Below, piece after piece: positions 1-9,438 of a stretch of DNA of 64,000 nucleotides; position 1 is the stretch's first letter; each line of letters opens with the position of its first letter. A model generated the notes under the pieces. The model did no database searches, had not been told where the DNA came from, and was given only the letters and a program-made list of their open reading frames with translations. The position numbers and the translations under genes were made by a program. Origin of the DNA: JALSRK01 sp964461995 (lineage in GTDB: Bacteria; Acidobacteriota; Terriglobia; Bryobacterales; Bryobacteraceae). Where the stretch lies: positions 1-64,000 of the forward strand of contig CAYWXL010000017.1 of the NCBI GenBank assembly GCA_964461995.1, read 5' to 3'.

Positions 1-642
<642 letters not shown>

Positions 643-707
643 CCGCGTGAGCCGGCGTTCCAGCCGGCGACCCGCGCGGCAAGATCGAGAAACGGAGCAC
701 ACAGCAC

Positions 708-1913
708 ATGGACAGACCGAAAAAGGTGGCCCTCGCCTATTCAGGCGGCCTGGACACGTCGATCATCATCCCCTGGCTGCGGGAGAACTACGGCTGCGAG
801 GTGGTCGCCATCTGCGGCAATATCGGCCAGGGCGACGAAGAGTTGGAAGGCCTGGAAGAGAAGGCCGTCAAGACCGGCGCCAGCCAGGTATTCATCGAAG
901 ACATGCGCGAGGAGTTCGCCCGGGACTATCTCTGGCCCCTGGTCCGCTCCGGCGCCGTCTATGAGCACAAATACCTGCTGGGCACCTCGATCGCCCGGCC
1001 CCTGCTGGCCAAGAAGCAGGTGGAGATCGCGCTGAAGACCGGCTGCGACGCCCTGGCCCACGGGGCCACCGGCAAGGGCAACGACCAGGTTCGTTTCGAG
1101 CTGACCTACAAGGCCCTGGCCCCGCACCTGCAGGTGATCGCGCCGTGGCGGGAGTGGGACATCGTCTCCCGCGAGGATGCGCTGGAGTACGCCGCCAAGC
1201 ACAACGTCCCCGTCTCGGCCACGGCGAAGAAGATCTACAGCCGCGACCGGAACCTCTGGCACATCTCCCACGAGGGCGGGCCGCTCGAAGATCCCGCCAA
1301 CGCCGCCCCGGACGAGATCTGGATGCTCACCCGCGATCCCAAAGACGCTCCTGACACCCCGGGCGAGGTGACCATCGGCTTCGAAAAGGCCGCTCCGGTT
1401 TCGGTGAACGGCCGGGAGATGTCCGCAGTCGAGATCATCGAAACGCTGAATCAGATCGGCGGTGAGCACGGCGTCGGCCGCACGGACCTGGTGGAGAACC
1501 GCTTCGTCGGCATGAAGAGCCGCGGCTGCTACGAGACCCCGGGCGGCACGCTCATCGTCGAGGCGCTGCGGGAGCTGGAAGCGTTGACGCTCGACCGCGC
1601 CACGGCCCACTACAAGCAGAAGCTCGCCCTCGACTACGCCGAGCTGGTCTACAACGGCTTCTGGTTCACGCCGCTGCGCGAGGCGCTCGACGCCTTCTTC
1701 GCCCAGGCCAGCGCGCGCACCACCGGCGAGGTGACGCTGCGGCTCTACAAGGGCACGGTGCAGCCGGTCTCCCGCAAGTCCCCCCACTCGCTCTACTCGC
1801 TCTCCATCGGGAGCTTCACCATGGGCGAGGACTACGACCAGACCGACGCCAAGGGCTTTATCAACCTGGTCGGGCTGCCGCTCAAGATCTCGGCGATGGT
1901 AGCCGGAAAATGA
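708..1913 (+). CDS. argG: argininosuccinate synthase
   Basis: ATP-dependent condensation of citrulline with aspartate to argininosuccinate, the penultimate step of arginine synthesis. The protein has 401 residues, the normal family length. The N-type ATP pyrophosphatase loop SGGLDTS lies at residues 12-18, and the family-typical block around ATGKGNDQVRFE follows in the middle of the protein. The start at 708 is preceded by GGAG at 694-697. The stop overlaps the argH start by 4 bases (ATGA), which indicates translational coupling. Nothing is unusual. Confidence 0.98.
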   Translation: MDRPKKVALAYSGGLDTSIIIPWLRENYGCEVVAICGNIGQGDEELEGLEEKAVKTGASQVFIEDMREEFARDYLWPLVRSGAVYEHKYLLGTSIARPLLAKKQVEIALKTGCDALAHGATGKGNDQVRFELTYKALAPHLQVIAPWREWDIVSREDALEYAAKHNVPVSATAKKIYSRDRNLWHISHEGGPLEDPANAAPDEIWMLTRDPKDAPDTPGEVTIGFEKAAPVSVNGREMSAVEIIETLNQIGGEHGVGRTDLVENRFVGMKSRGCYETPGGTLIVEALRELEALTLDRATAHYKQKLALDYAELVYNGFWFTPLREALDAFFAQASARTTGEVTLRLYKGTVQPVSRKSPHSLYSLSIGSFTMGEDYDQTDAKGFINLVGLPLKISAMVAGK

Positions 1914-3322
1914 GCGGCCCGCAAGAAAAGCCGGCTTCGATGAAACTCTGGGGCGGACGCTTCGCCTCCGGCCCGTCGGAAGTCTTCGAGCGCTTCAGCG
2001 GCTCGCTCTCCTTCGACCGCCGGCTGCTTGAGGCCGACGTGCGCGGCTCGATGACCTACGCCCGGGAGCTGCACCGGGCCGGAATCCTCTCGGCGGAAGA
2101 ACGCGATCGTCTCCTGGCCGCCCTCGAAGAGATCCGGAGAGAGGCCGCCGCCCCGGGCTATTTCGACGGCGCCACCGACGAAGACATTCACACCTTCGTC
2201 ATCCGCAAGCTCAAGGAGAAGGCGGGCGAGGCCGCCGACAAGATCCACACCGGCCGCAGCCGCAACGAGCAGGTCTCGCTCGATACCCGCCTGTGGCTCC
2301 GGGACGAGATCGACCGCGGCCTGGAGCTGCTCGTCAAGCTCGAAGAAGCCTTGCTGGGCTTCGCGCGGCGCCACCGGGAGGCCATCATCCCCGGCTACAC
2401 GCACCTGCGGCGGGCCCAGGCGGTCCTGTGGCCGCACTACCTGTTGGCCTGGTTCGAGATCTTCCTCCGCGACGCCGAGCGCCTCCGCTTCGCCCGGCGG
2501 CAGGTGAACCGCCTGCCCCTCGGCTCCGGCGCCCTGGCCGGCAGCGCCTTTCCGTTCGACCGCGAGGCGATGGCCCGGGAGCTCGGCTTCGAGAAGATCA
2601 CCCGCAACAGCATGGACGTGGCCGGCGACCGCGACTTCCTCCTCGACTACCTGTTCGCCGCCGCCATGATCATGCTGCACCTCAGCCGCCTGGCCGAGGA
2701 CTGGATCCTCTACTCGAGCGAAGAGTTCGGCTGGCTGGAGCTGGGCGACGAGGTCACCAGCGGCTCCAGCCTGATGCCGCAGAAGAAGAACCCCGACGCG
2801 CTCGAGCTCATCCGCGGCAAGGCCGGCCGCGTCTGGGGCAGCCTGAGTTCGCTCTACGTCACGGTGAAGGGTCTGCCGATGACGTACAATCGGGATCTGC
2901 AGGAGGACAAAGTGCCCTTGTTCGAGGCGGCGGACGAGCTGAACGGGTCGCTCGAGATGATGCGGGTGGTCGTCGAATCCGCAGATCTTCGGGAAGAGGT
3001 CGCCGCCCGGGCGGTGGAAGAAAGCTGGGTAGTGGCCACCGACCTGGCCGAGGCGCTGGCCCGCCGCGGCGTGCCCTTCCATCGAGCCCATCAGATCGTC
3101 GGCCGGCTGGTGCTCGAAAGCGTCCGGGCAGGCAAGAAGCCCAAGGACTGGACCCCGGAAGCCTTGGCCGCCTTCGCTCCGGAGTTCACCCCGGAGATGG
3201 CGGAGCTGCTCGACCCGGCCGCCGGGATGAGGACCCGCGAAGTGCCGGGGGCGACCGGGCCCCGGGCGGTGGCGGCGGCGCTCGAGGCCGCCGAGGAACG
3301 GTTGCGAGAATTCAAGCCATGA
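1910..3322 (+). CDS. argH: argininosuccinate lyase
   Basis: Cleaves argininosuccinate to arginine and fumarate in the fumarase/aspartase superfamily. The protein has 470 residues and begins MSGPQEKPASMKLWGGRF. The family usually starts close to MKLWGGRF, so an internal ATG at 1940 is a possible alternative start, but the 4-base overlap with argG favours 1910. The superfamily signature (GSSLMPQKKNPD) lies near residue 285 and carries the mobile catalytic serine loop. HTGRSRNEQV, in the substrate-binding region, is also present. It overlaps argR by 4 bases. Confidence 0.98.
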   Translation: MSGPQEKPASMKLWGGRFASGPSEVFERFSGSLSFDRRLLEADVRGSMTYARELHRAGILSAEERDRLLAALEEIRREAAAPGYFDGATDEDIHTFVIRKLKEKAGEAADKIHTGRSRNEQVSLDTRLWLRDEIDRGLELLVKLEEALLGFARRHREAIIPGYTHLRRAQAVLWPHYLLAWFEIFLRDAERLRFARRQVNRLPLGSGALAGSAFPFDREAMARELGFEKITRNSMDVAGDRDFLLDYLFAAAMIMLHLSRLAEDWILYSSEEFGWLELGDEVTSGSSLMPQKKNPDALELIRGKAGRVWGSLSSLYVTVKGLPMTYNRDLQEDKVPLFEAADELNGSLEMMRVVVESADLREEVAARAVEESWVVATDLAEALARRGVPFHRAHQIVGRLVLESVRAGKKPKDWTPEALAAFAPEFTPEMAELLDPAAGMRTREVPGATGPRAVAAALEAAEERLREFKP

Positions 3323-3747
3323 ACAAGAGTTACCGCCAAGGCCAGATCCTGAAACTGATCGAGCAGAAGCACATCAGCACGCAGGAGCAGCTCGCCCGGG
3401 AGCTGGCCCGCATCGGGATCAAGACGACGCAGGTCACCCTGTCGCGCGACATCCGGGAGCTGGGCCTCGTCAAGACGGCCACCGGCTATCAGCAGGTGAC
3501 GCCGGCCGAGACGGGACCCGACCTGGCCGTCGTCGCCGGGGAGTTTCTCCGGGACATCCGCGTCGCCCAGAATCTCGTCGTACTGAAGACCTCGCCCGGC
3601 CACGCCAACTCGCTCGCCGTTTCGCTCGACGCCGCCGGCTGGCCGGAGGTCGTCGGCACCGTCGCCGGCGACGATACCATCCTGGTCGTCGCCCCGGACA
3701 ACGACACGGCCCTGGTCATCCGGGACAAACTGCTCGAGTATTTGTAN
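3319..3747 (+). CDS. argR: arginine repressor ArgR (3' end touches assembly gap)
   Basis: Hexameric arginine-responsive DNA-binding repressor that controls arginine biosynthesis genes. It begins at the ATGA overlap with argH. The N-terminal winged-helix domain (QGQILKLIEQKHISTQEQL, then TTQVTLSRDIRELGL) is followed by the C-terminal arginine-binding and oligomerisation domain with the conserved GTVAGDDTI block. The coding frame runs to ...LLEYL, and the next codon is TA followed by N. At 142 residues the protein would have a normal ArgR length, so that codon is most likely TAA or TAG, but the final base is unsequenced. Confidence 0.9.
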
Positions 3748-3846
3748 NNNNNNNNNNNNNNNNNNNNNNNNNNNNNNNNNNNNNNNNNNNNNNNNNNNNN
3801 NNNNNNNNNNNNNNNNNNNNNNNNNNNNNNNNNNNNNNNNNNNNNN
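3747..3846. other. assembly gap of 100 N
   Basis: Exactly 100 consecutive N, the conventional placeholder for a scaffold join of unknown length. It hides the last base of the argR stop codon and the first codons of the next gene. The downstream frame resumes at GAGRLGPAL, which normally lies within the first 10-15 residues of this family. If the join is right, only a short stretch needs to be missing. Confidence 0.98.
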
Positions 3847-4704
3847 GGCGCGGGCCGCTTGGGCCCGGCGCTGGCCCGGCTGCTCGTCGAGGCGGGCGAG
3901 CCGGTGGTGGCCATCGCCTCCCGAACGCCCGCCCACGCTCGTCAGGCCGCGGCATTCGCCGGTCCCGGAGTGCGCCCGGTCCGGGTGGAGGAACTGCCGG
4001 GGATCGCCGGCCGCGTCCTGCTCGCCGTCTCCGACAGCGCCATCGCCGCGGTGGCCGGGCAGCTCGCCCGGGACGGCTTTCACCAGGGCCTGGCGCTTCA
4101 CTGCTGCGGCTCCATCGGTCCGGAGCCGCTGGCCCCGCTGGCGGAGCTCGGCGTGGCCTGCGGCGTACTGCATCCGCTCCAGACGGTCCCGTCTCCGGAA
4201 GCGGGCGTCGAGGCGCTCCGGGGGATCTGTTGGTCCATCACCGGGGAAGGGGAAGCGGCGGCCTGGGGGCGCGAGATCGCCGCGCGGCTCGGCGGCCGCG
4301 TCATCGAGATCGCCGCCGAACACCGCGCGCTGTACCATGCGGCGGCGGTAATGGCCTGCAACTATTTCGTGGCCGTCGAGGATGCCGCCGTGGCGATGCT
4401 GGAGCACGCCGGCGTCGCCCGGCAAGACGCCCTGGCCGCCCTGCGGCCGATCGTCGGGCAGACTTATCGCAACGTCTTTCGCTCCGGCCCCGAGAAGGTC
4501 CTGACCGGCCCGATCACCCGCGGCGAGGCCGAAACCGTGGCCCGGCATCTCGAAGCGGTCCGGGCCCTGCCGGAGAATATCCGGGAACTGTTCCGGACCG
4601 CCGGCCTCTACACGGTCTCGCTGGCCCGCCGCCGGGGGCTGGAACCTGCCGCAGCCGCGCGCATAGAGCGCCTGCTGCGCGACAATGGGGGCGAGGATGC
4701 CTGA
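3847..4704 (+). CDS. Rossmann-like/DUF2520 oxidoreductase, N-terminus lost in gap (possible ketopantoate reductase)
   Basis: The start codon lies in the gap. The visible sequence opens with the dinucleotide-binding glycine motif GAGRLG. It continues as a Rossmann domain and then an all-helical C-terminal domain typical of DUF2520 proteins, with conserved HPLQTVPSP, EHRALYHAAAVMACNY and LTGPITRGE blocks. It resembles the 6-phosphogluconate-dehydrogenase-like reductase superfamily. It abuts panB and panC, and no panE/ApbA gene is present nearby. A role as a non-orthologous ketopantoate reductase is therefore attractive (PanG of Francisella was described as an alternative reductase), but this is inference from context. 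The stop overlaps the panB start region. Confidence 0.8.
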   Translation, partial: GAGRLGPALARLLVEAGEPVVAIASRTPAHARQAAAFAGPGVRPVRVEELPGIAGRVLLAVSDSAIAAVAGQLARDGFHQGLALHCCGSIGPEPLAPLAELGVACGVLHPLQTVPSPEAGVEALRGICWSITGEGEAAAWGREIAARLGGRVIEIAAEHRALYHAAAVMACNYFVAVEDAAVAMLEHAGVARQDALAALRPIVGQTYRNVFRSGPEKVLTGPITRGEAETVARHLEAVRALPENIRELFRTAGLYTVSLARRRGLEPAAAARIERLLRDNGGEDA

Positions 4705-5542
4705 ACTTACCCGCCGGGTGCGCGTCACCGACATCAAGGCCAAGAAGCTCCGGGGCGAGAAGATCGCCATGCTCACGGCCTACGACGCCACCATGGCGCG
4801 TCTGCTCGAACGCGCCGGTATCGAGATGCTGTTGGTGGGCGATTCGCTCGGTATGGTCGTCATGGGCGAGGAGACCACCATCCCGGTCACTCTCGAGGCC
4901 ATGATCCACCACACCCGGGCCGTCACCCGCGGGGCCCGCCGCGCGCTCGTCGTCGCCGACATGCCGTTTCTCACCTATCAGACCTCGGTGGCCGACGCCG
5001 TGCGCAACGCCGGCCGTCTGCTCCAGGAGGGTGGCGCCGCGGCGGTCAAGATCGAGGGCGGCCGCCCGGTGGTGGAAGCCGTTCGAAGACTCGTCGAGGT
5101 GGGAATCCCCGTCATGGGCCACCTGGGACTCATCCCGCAGTCCGTTCACCAGCTCGGCGGCTTGAAGCGCCAGGCCGTGGCGGGTGAAGAAGCCGAGCGC
5201 CTTCTCGAAGACGCCGTGCTGCTCGAGCATGCGGGCGTCTTCTCCATAGTGCTCGAATCGATTCCGCCGGAGCTGGCGCGGCGGGTGACGGAAACCGTGG
5301 CTGTGCCCACCATCGGCATCGGCGCCGGTCCGCATTGCGACGGCCAGGTGCTGGTCTGCTACGACGCCTTCGGCCTCTTCGACAAGTTCGTGCCGCCCTT
5401 CGTCAAGCAGTACGCCAATCTGGGGGCCGAGATCGTCCGCGCCGCCGAGGCCTACGCCGACGACGTTCGCACCGGCCGCTTCCCCGAACCAGAGTCGAAG
5501 ACCGCTGATGAAAAGGCCCGAACTCATTCGCACGATCGCTGA
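4697..5542 (+). CDS. panB: 3-methyl-2-oxobutanoate hydroxymethyltransferase
   Basis: First committed step of pantothenate synthesis: transfers a hydroxymethyl group from methylene-tetrahydrofolate to alpha-ketoisovalerate, giving ketopantoate. The start at 4697 (MPELTRRVRVTDI) is chosen because a GGGGG run lies 5 bases upstream and the family normally starts here; an in-frame ATG at 4685 would add four residues. The conserved Mg-site block VGDSLGMVV, the LTAYDATMARL opening, PVMGHLGLIPQSVHQLGG, and the GIGAGPHCDGQVLV block near the C-terminus are all present. Its 3' end overlaps panC by 35 bases. Confidence 0.97.
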   Translation: MPELTRRVRVTDIKAKKLRGEKIAMLTAYDATMARLLERAGIEMLLVGDSLGMVVMGEETTIPVTLEAMIHHTRAVTRGARRALVVADMPFLTYQTSVADAVRNAGRLLQEGGAAAVKIEGGRPVVEAVRRLVEVGIPVMGHLGLIPQSVHQLGGLKRQAVAGEEAERLLEDAVLLEHAGVFSIVLESIPPELARRVTETVAVPTIGIGAGPHCDGQVLVCYDAFGLFDKFVPPFVKQYANLGAEIVRAAEAYADDVRTGRFPEPESKTADEKARTHSHDR

Positions 5543-6362
5543 GCTGCGCGCGCGGCTCGCCCCACACCGGCGCGCCGGATCCATCATCGGACTCACTCCG
5601 ACCATGGGCGCCCTGCACGCCGGCCACGGCCGCCTGATCGAGCAGGCCCGCCGCGAGTGCGACATCGTCGTCGTCAGCATCTTCGTCAACCCGATCCAGT
5701 TCAACCAGGCCGCCGACTACCAGCGCTACCCCCGCGACCTCGACGCCGATCTGGAGTTCTGCGCCGCCCGGGGCGTCGATTATGTCTTCGCGCCCCCGGA
5801 AGAAGAGATGTACCCGGCCCCGCTCGACACTTACGTCGAGGTCGCCCGGCTGACGGACCACCTCTGCGGGCCCCACCGTCCCGGCCACTTCCGGGGCGTG
5901 ACGACGGTCTGCACGAAGCTCTTCATGATCGTGCAGCCCGACAAGGCCTACTTCGGCGAAAAAGATGCCCAGCAGCTCGCCGTCATCCAGCGAATGGTGC
6001 GGGACCTCAACATCCCGGTGGAGATCGTCCCGGTGCCCACCGTGAGGGAGCCCGACGGGTTGGCGCTCAGCTCGCGCAACTTGCTCCTGAGCCCGGGAGG
6101 CCGGCGGGCGGCCGCGGCGATCTACCGTGCCCTGCAAGCCGCCGAAGCGGCGCTGGCCGCGGGGATGCGGGAAGCCGCCGCGGTGCAGAAGGCCGCGCTG
6201 CAGGTGCTCGCGGCGCACCCGGAGATCCGCGTCGAGTATCTTCAAGTGGTGGATGCCGCAGAGATGCAGCCGGTCCCGGTGGTGCAAGGCCCGGTGCGCG
6301 TCGCCGTGGCGGCTTGGGTAGACGACACCCGGCTCATCGACAACATCCTCTGGCAACCGTAA
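5508..6362 (+). CDS. panC: pantothenate synthetase (pantoate-beta-alanine ligase)
   Basis: ATP-dependent ligation of pantoate and beta-alanine, the last step of pantothenate synthesis. The protein has 284 residues, the normal length. The nucleotidyltransferase HxGH motif is seen at residues 37-40 (TPTMGALHAGH), and the second conserved block DGLALSSRN is present downstream. The FGEKDAQQLAVI block that lines the ATP site is intact. The start lies inside the 3' end of panB, which suggests coupling. It ends 27 bases from the convergent arsM gene. Confidence 0.97.
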   Translation: MKRPELIRTIAELRARLAPHRRAGSIIGLTPTMGALHAGHGRLIEQARRECDIVVVSIFVNPIQFNQAADYQRYPRDLDADLEFCAARGVDYVFAPPEEEMYPAPLDTYVEVARLTDHLCGPHRPGHFRGVTTVCTKLFMIVQPDKAYFGEKDAQQLAVIQRMVRDLNIPVEIVPVPTVREPDGLALSSRNLLLSPGGRRAAAAIYRALQAAEAALAAGMREAAAVQKAALQVLAAHPEIRVEYLQVVDAAEMQPVPVVQGPVRVAVAAWVDDTRLIDNILWQP

Positions 6363-6367
6363 GCGGC

Positions 6368-6389
6368 GGGAGGACGGCCCCGGCCTCCC
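6368..6389. terminator. weak hairpin between convergent panC and arsM
   Basis: GGGAGG (6368-6373) pairs with CCTCCC (6384-6389) around a 10-base GC-rich loop in the 27-base space between two convergent genes. Position and symmetry suit a bidirectional terminator, but there is no T tract on either side. Confidence 0.35.
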
Positions 6390-7487
6390 TCAGCAGCACC
6401 CGCCCGGCTGGAACTCCTGAGGCGCCGATCCGGCCGCCTCCGACGGCCCGCACGGGAAGAGGCCATAGTGCCGGCTACGGTCGCCCACGACTTCGAAGTG
6501 CGGCGCCAAGCGCGTTTCCTGGAGCATTGCGGCGGTGTTCCCGCAAACCAGCGCCGGCTTGCCGGTGACGAACTCATGGTGGTCGTCGAGGACGAAGGTA
6601 TGCGGGTGCTCGGCGATGGTGCCGCGGTAGCGCGCCGCCTGGCCGTAGTCCTCGCACCGGTCCTCGAGGCTCGCCAGCTTGAAGATCCGAACGGTCATCG
6701 AGCTGAACCTCGCCGGCCCCACCTTGCTGGCGATCTCGGTGTTGTTGAGCCGGATCGGGCGGCTGGTGACGATCCGGTAGTCCGGCACGCCGAAGCGGAG
6801 CAACAGACGCCGGAAGTCCTCGATGTACATGGCCCCGGCCAGACACTCGCCGACGAGCACGGCATCCTCCATCCATTCCCGGGGCAGCCGGCGGTCGGCG
6901 AACACGTCGGCGAAGAGCAGCTCGCCGCCAGGCTTCAGGACACGGAAGATCTCCGCAAAGACTCGCGCCTTGTCCGGCGCGAGGTTGATGACGCAGTTTG
7001 AGATGACGACATCGACGCTTTCGTCGGGGATCCCCAGCGACGCCAGATCCTCAATGTAGCCTTGCAGGAATGTCGTATTCGGCTTGTCGTAGCCGAATCG
7101 CCGGGCGACCTCGCCTTCGTACCGCAGCGCGACCTCGATCTGCTCCGCCGTCATATCGACACCGATCACGCGCCCCCGCGGGCCCACCAACCGGGCACAG
7201 AGGAAGCTGTCGCGGCCCGTCCCGCAGCCCAGATCGAGCACCGTGCAGCCCTCAATGGCCGGAGGAATCGGCGAGCCGCAGCCGTAGAAGCGGTCCAGCA
7301 CGGCGTCCGGAATCTGTTCGAGGATTTCCTGGATGTAAGGCGGCTGCGATTCCAGGGCGCAGCAGGCGTCCGTCTTCAAGTCGCTGGTGCTCTTGAGCAT
7401 CCGCGCGTAGTAGTCTTTGACCTGATCGATCGTCGTAGCGCTCATACTCGTGTTCTGCCGCTTGATGCGTGTACTCCCATTTTCCAT
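6390..7487 (-). CDS. arsM: arsenite methyltransferase
   Basis: SAM-dependent methylation of trivalent arsenic. The class I SAM-binding motif LDLGCGTGRD is at residues 84-93. The cysteines typical of the family are visible: the TDACC pair at 42-43, Cys70, Cys165 in SNCVINL, and Cys215 in VGECLAGAM. The C-terminus ends PGGCC, another feature common in this family. The listed start gives 365 residues; an internal Met at 7445 (MSATTIDQVKDYY) is probably the real start by family comparison. It is the last gene of the long - strand series, 36 bases after the membrane protein. No arsR, arsB or arsC lies nearby. Confidence 0.9.
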   Translation of the reverse strand: MENGSTRIKRQNTSMSATTIDQVKDYYARMLKSTSDLKTDACCALESQPPYIQEILEQIPDAVLDRFYGCGSPIPPAIEGCTVLDLGCGTGRDSFLCARLVGPRGRVIGVDMTAEQIEVALRYEGEVARRFGYDKPNTTFLQGYIEDLASLGIPDESVDVVISNCVINLAPDKARVFAEIFRVLKPGGELLFADVFADRRLPREWMEDAVLVGECLAGAMYIEDFRRLLLRFGVPDYRIVTSRPIRLNNTEIASKVGPARFSSMTVRIFKLASLEDRCEDYGQAARYRGTIAEHPHTFVLDDHHEFVTGKPALVCGNTAAMLQETRLAPHFEVVGDRSRHYGLFPCGPSEAAGSAPQEFQPGGCC

Positions 7488-7523
7488 CTTTCGCCGGAGG
7501 CCCCGGAAAAGTCACGGATCCTC

Positions 7524-9281
7524 TCACCCCTCCAGGCTTGGAAGAATCAGATACCGATACAAGAGGCGCCGCCGGTAGGGCATCCTGGCGCCGGCGGGAG
7601 CCGGTCCGAGATGCTGGAACTCCGCGATTCCGGGCATCGGACGCTCCACCCTTGTCAACCGGCCATCCTTCTCGCGTAACAGAATATATTTCGGGTTGTC
7701 CGGAAGCTTCACAAAAAAGGGGAGCTCGATGACGCTCCGCAACGGTTTCCCTGCCCGCAGCTTCGCCGGCCAGCCCCGGAAAATGGGAACCACCATCGGC
7801 CACCTTGGCCAATCCGCCGGAAACTCGTACAGCCGCCAGATGACCATATGGGTCGCCCAGCTCCAGGGCGCGATCTCGCGCAACCCAGCCGTACTGACAC
7901 GCTCGACCAGCACAATTGTGTCTTGCTCCAGATCCGGCGCCAGTTTCACAATTTGGGTCCACGCCTTCTGTTGCACCCGCCAGCAGCGGGCGTACTGGTC
8001 TTGTACTTGCAAACCGGCTCCCGCCAAGCCAACAAAGTAGACCGTGGCGGCGATCACCGCCGGCAAGGCGAGTTTCAACCGCGCCGATACTCGTAACACA
8101 AGCGACCAGGCGAGCCCGACCAGTAGCGCAGCCCCGATCGCCGCCGCCACGTGGACGCGCGTCCCGCGTCCGAAAAACGTAGTTCCGGCGTCAACGGTAG
8201 CCGTGAATGAGTACCCCAGAGTCAGCATGACCGCGCCGGCCAGCGTCAGACGAGCGGCTCGGCTCCCGGCCGCCTGCTGCATCACTGGAAGCAGTGTCTT
8301 CAGCCGGTCCCGCCTTCTCTGAAACTCGGACTCTGGCTTCTTCCGTCTTTTACCGCGCCGCCGCGGCGTCTCCGGAGGGCGCCCCGGGCGGGCCGGCCAT
8401 GGCGGCAACTCAACCACCGACAGCGCCACGAGCACGGCGACCGCCGCCACGGCGATCACCCACGAATACTCCGTCTCCGAGCCGCCGATACCGCTGCGAA
8501 ACTTCCGCCAGTACGACGACAGCGCCACGATGGGACCGTCGAGCACATTGTTGATCAGCCGCTCGCGCACCATCTCGGAACGCAGCAGACGGACCCGGCC
8601 TTCACCGGTGACGGAACGAAGCAGCACTGTTGCGCCCACGACTAGAGTGAACGTCAATCCGTGCACCAAGAGACGTTTCAGCCATCGCCGGTCCCATTTG
8701 CGCTCGAGCAATGGAACAGCCGCCCACACCGGATACACGGTTTCGTAGCAGAACAGCGACGCTGCCGCCGCCGCATGGCCTGCTCCACGGCGCCCGCCTA
8801 GGTAAAGGTAGGCGCCCAGCAACAAGAACCCGACTGAGGGCTGAATGCCGAATGAGTGGGTGAGGAAGGCCTGGGTGGTGTCGGCGGGATACAGCGCAAA
8901 GGCCAGCGCCGCCGGAACCGCGACGTGCTCCGGAAGTTCCGCGCGGCGAAGGACAGCCAGGAACAGAATCGCGTTCAGCGAGACGATCACAAAAGCCAGC
9001 ACGAACATGCCGGCCATCCCGCCCAGGTGGGCGCCTACCCAGGCGAAAAGCTGGATGAGTCCGTCATGCAGCGGGCGCCCTTGTGTCCGCCCATATTTCA
9101 GGATCAGGTCGGTGAGCCAGGTCCAGAGGTGGCCCCAATCAGCCTCCATCGCCGGGGGGATGCGCCAGTAATCGTCCTCGTACAATCCGAACTCGGCCAT
9201 CCTGCAGAAATGGCCTGCCCACACGGCGGTGGCCAGCGCAGCGGCGATGAGAAGCTGACGCTTCGAGAAGGGGAACGCCAT
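7524..9281 (-). CDS. polytopic membrane protein, GT-C-like (function unknown)
   Basis: 585 residues with an N-terminal membrane segment (about residues 8-28) followed by an acidic cluster, E35-D36-D37 in LYEDDYW. An acidic pair just after the first membrane helix is typical of GT-C lipid-linked glycosyltransferases, although here it is only suggestive. Further hydrophobic stretches occur around residues 88-118, 130-160, 215-235, 270-290 and 350-430. They are interrupted by a strongly basic loop rich in RRRGKRRKK near residue 310. A soluble C-terminal portion of about 160 residues follows. It lies 157 bp downstream of the lasso ABC exporter on the same strand. I do not recognise a specific family. 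Confidence 0.7.
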   Translation of the reverse strand: MAFPFSKRQLLIAAALATAVWAGHFCRMAEFGLYEDDYWRIPPAMEADWGHLWTWLTDLILKYGRTQGRPLHDGLIQLFAWVGAHLGGMAGMFVLAFVIVSLNAILFLAVLRRAELPEHVAVPAALAFALYPADTTQAFLTHSFGIQPSVGFLLLGAYLYLGGRRGAGHAAAAASLFCYETVYPVWAAVPLLERKWDRRWLKRLLVHGLTFTLVVGATVLLRSVTGEGRVRLLRSEMVRERLINNVLDGPIVALSSYWRKFRSGIGGSETEYSWVIAVAAVAVLVALSVVELPPWPARPGRPPETPRRRGKRRKKPESEFQRRRDRLKTLLPVMQQAAGSRAARLTLAGAVMLTLGYSFTATVDAGTTFFGRGTRVHVAAAIGAALLVGLAWSLVLRVSARLKLALPAVIAATVYFVGLAGAGLQVQDQYARCWRVQQKAWTQIVKLAPDLEQDTIVLVERVSTAGLREIAPWSWATHMVIWRLYEFPADWPRWPMVVPIFRGWPAKLRAGKPLRSVIELPFFVKLPDNPKYILLREKDGRLTRVERPMPGIAEFQHLGPAPAGARMPYRRRLLYRYLILPSLEG

Positions 9282-9438
9282 CTCGAGACTGCAGTCCGGC
9301 GCCTAAGAGAAAGGGCCGGCCGAGACTCCAGTTTCGCACACTGGGCCTACCGGTCCTCGCGGCGGGAGGCTGCAAGAAGCGAAGGGGGAGAGGAGGGATG
9401 GATCGGCCGGATCGGCCTGAGGTGGGACTGACCGGAGG

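Noticed and set aside
6390..7487. arsenic resistance island
   Set aside because: Only arsM is present; no regulator, reductase or efflux gene accompanies it.
9365..9425. GGATCGGCC doublet between the ABC exporter and the membrane protein gene
   Set aside because: Only two 9-base units in GC-rich spacer; too little to call a functional repeat.
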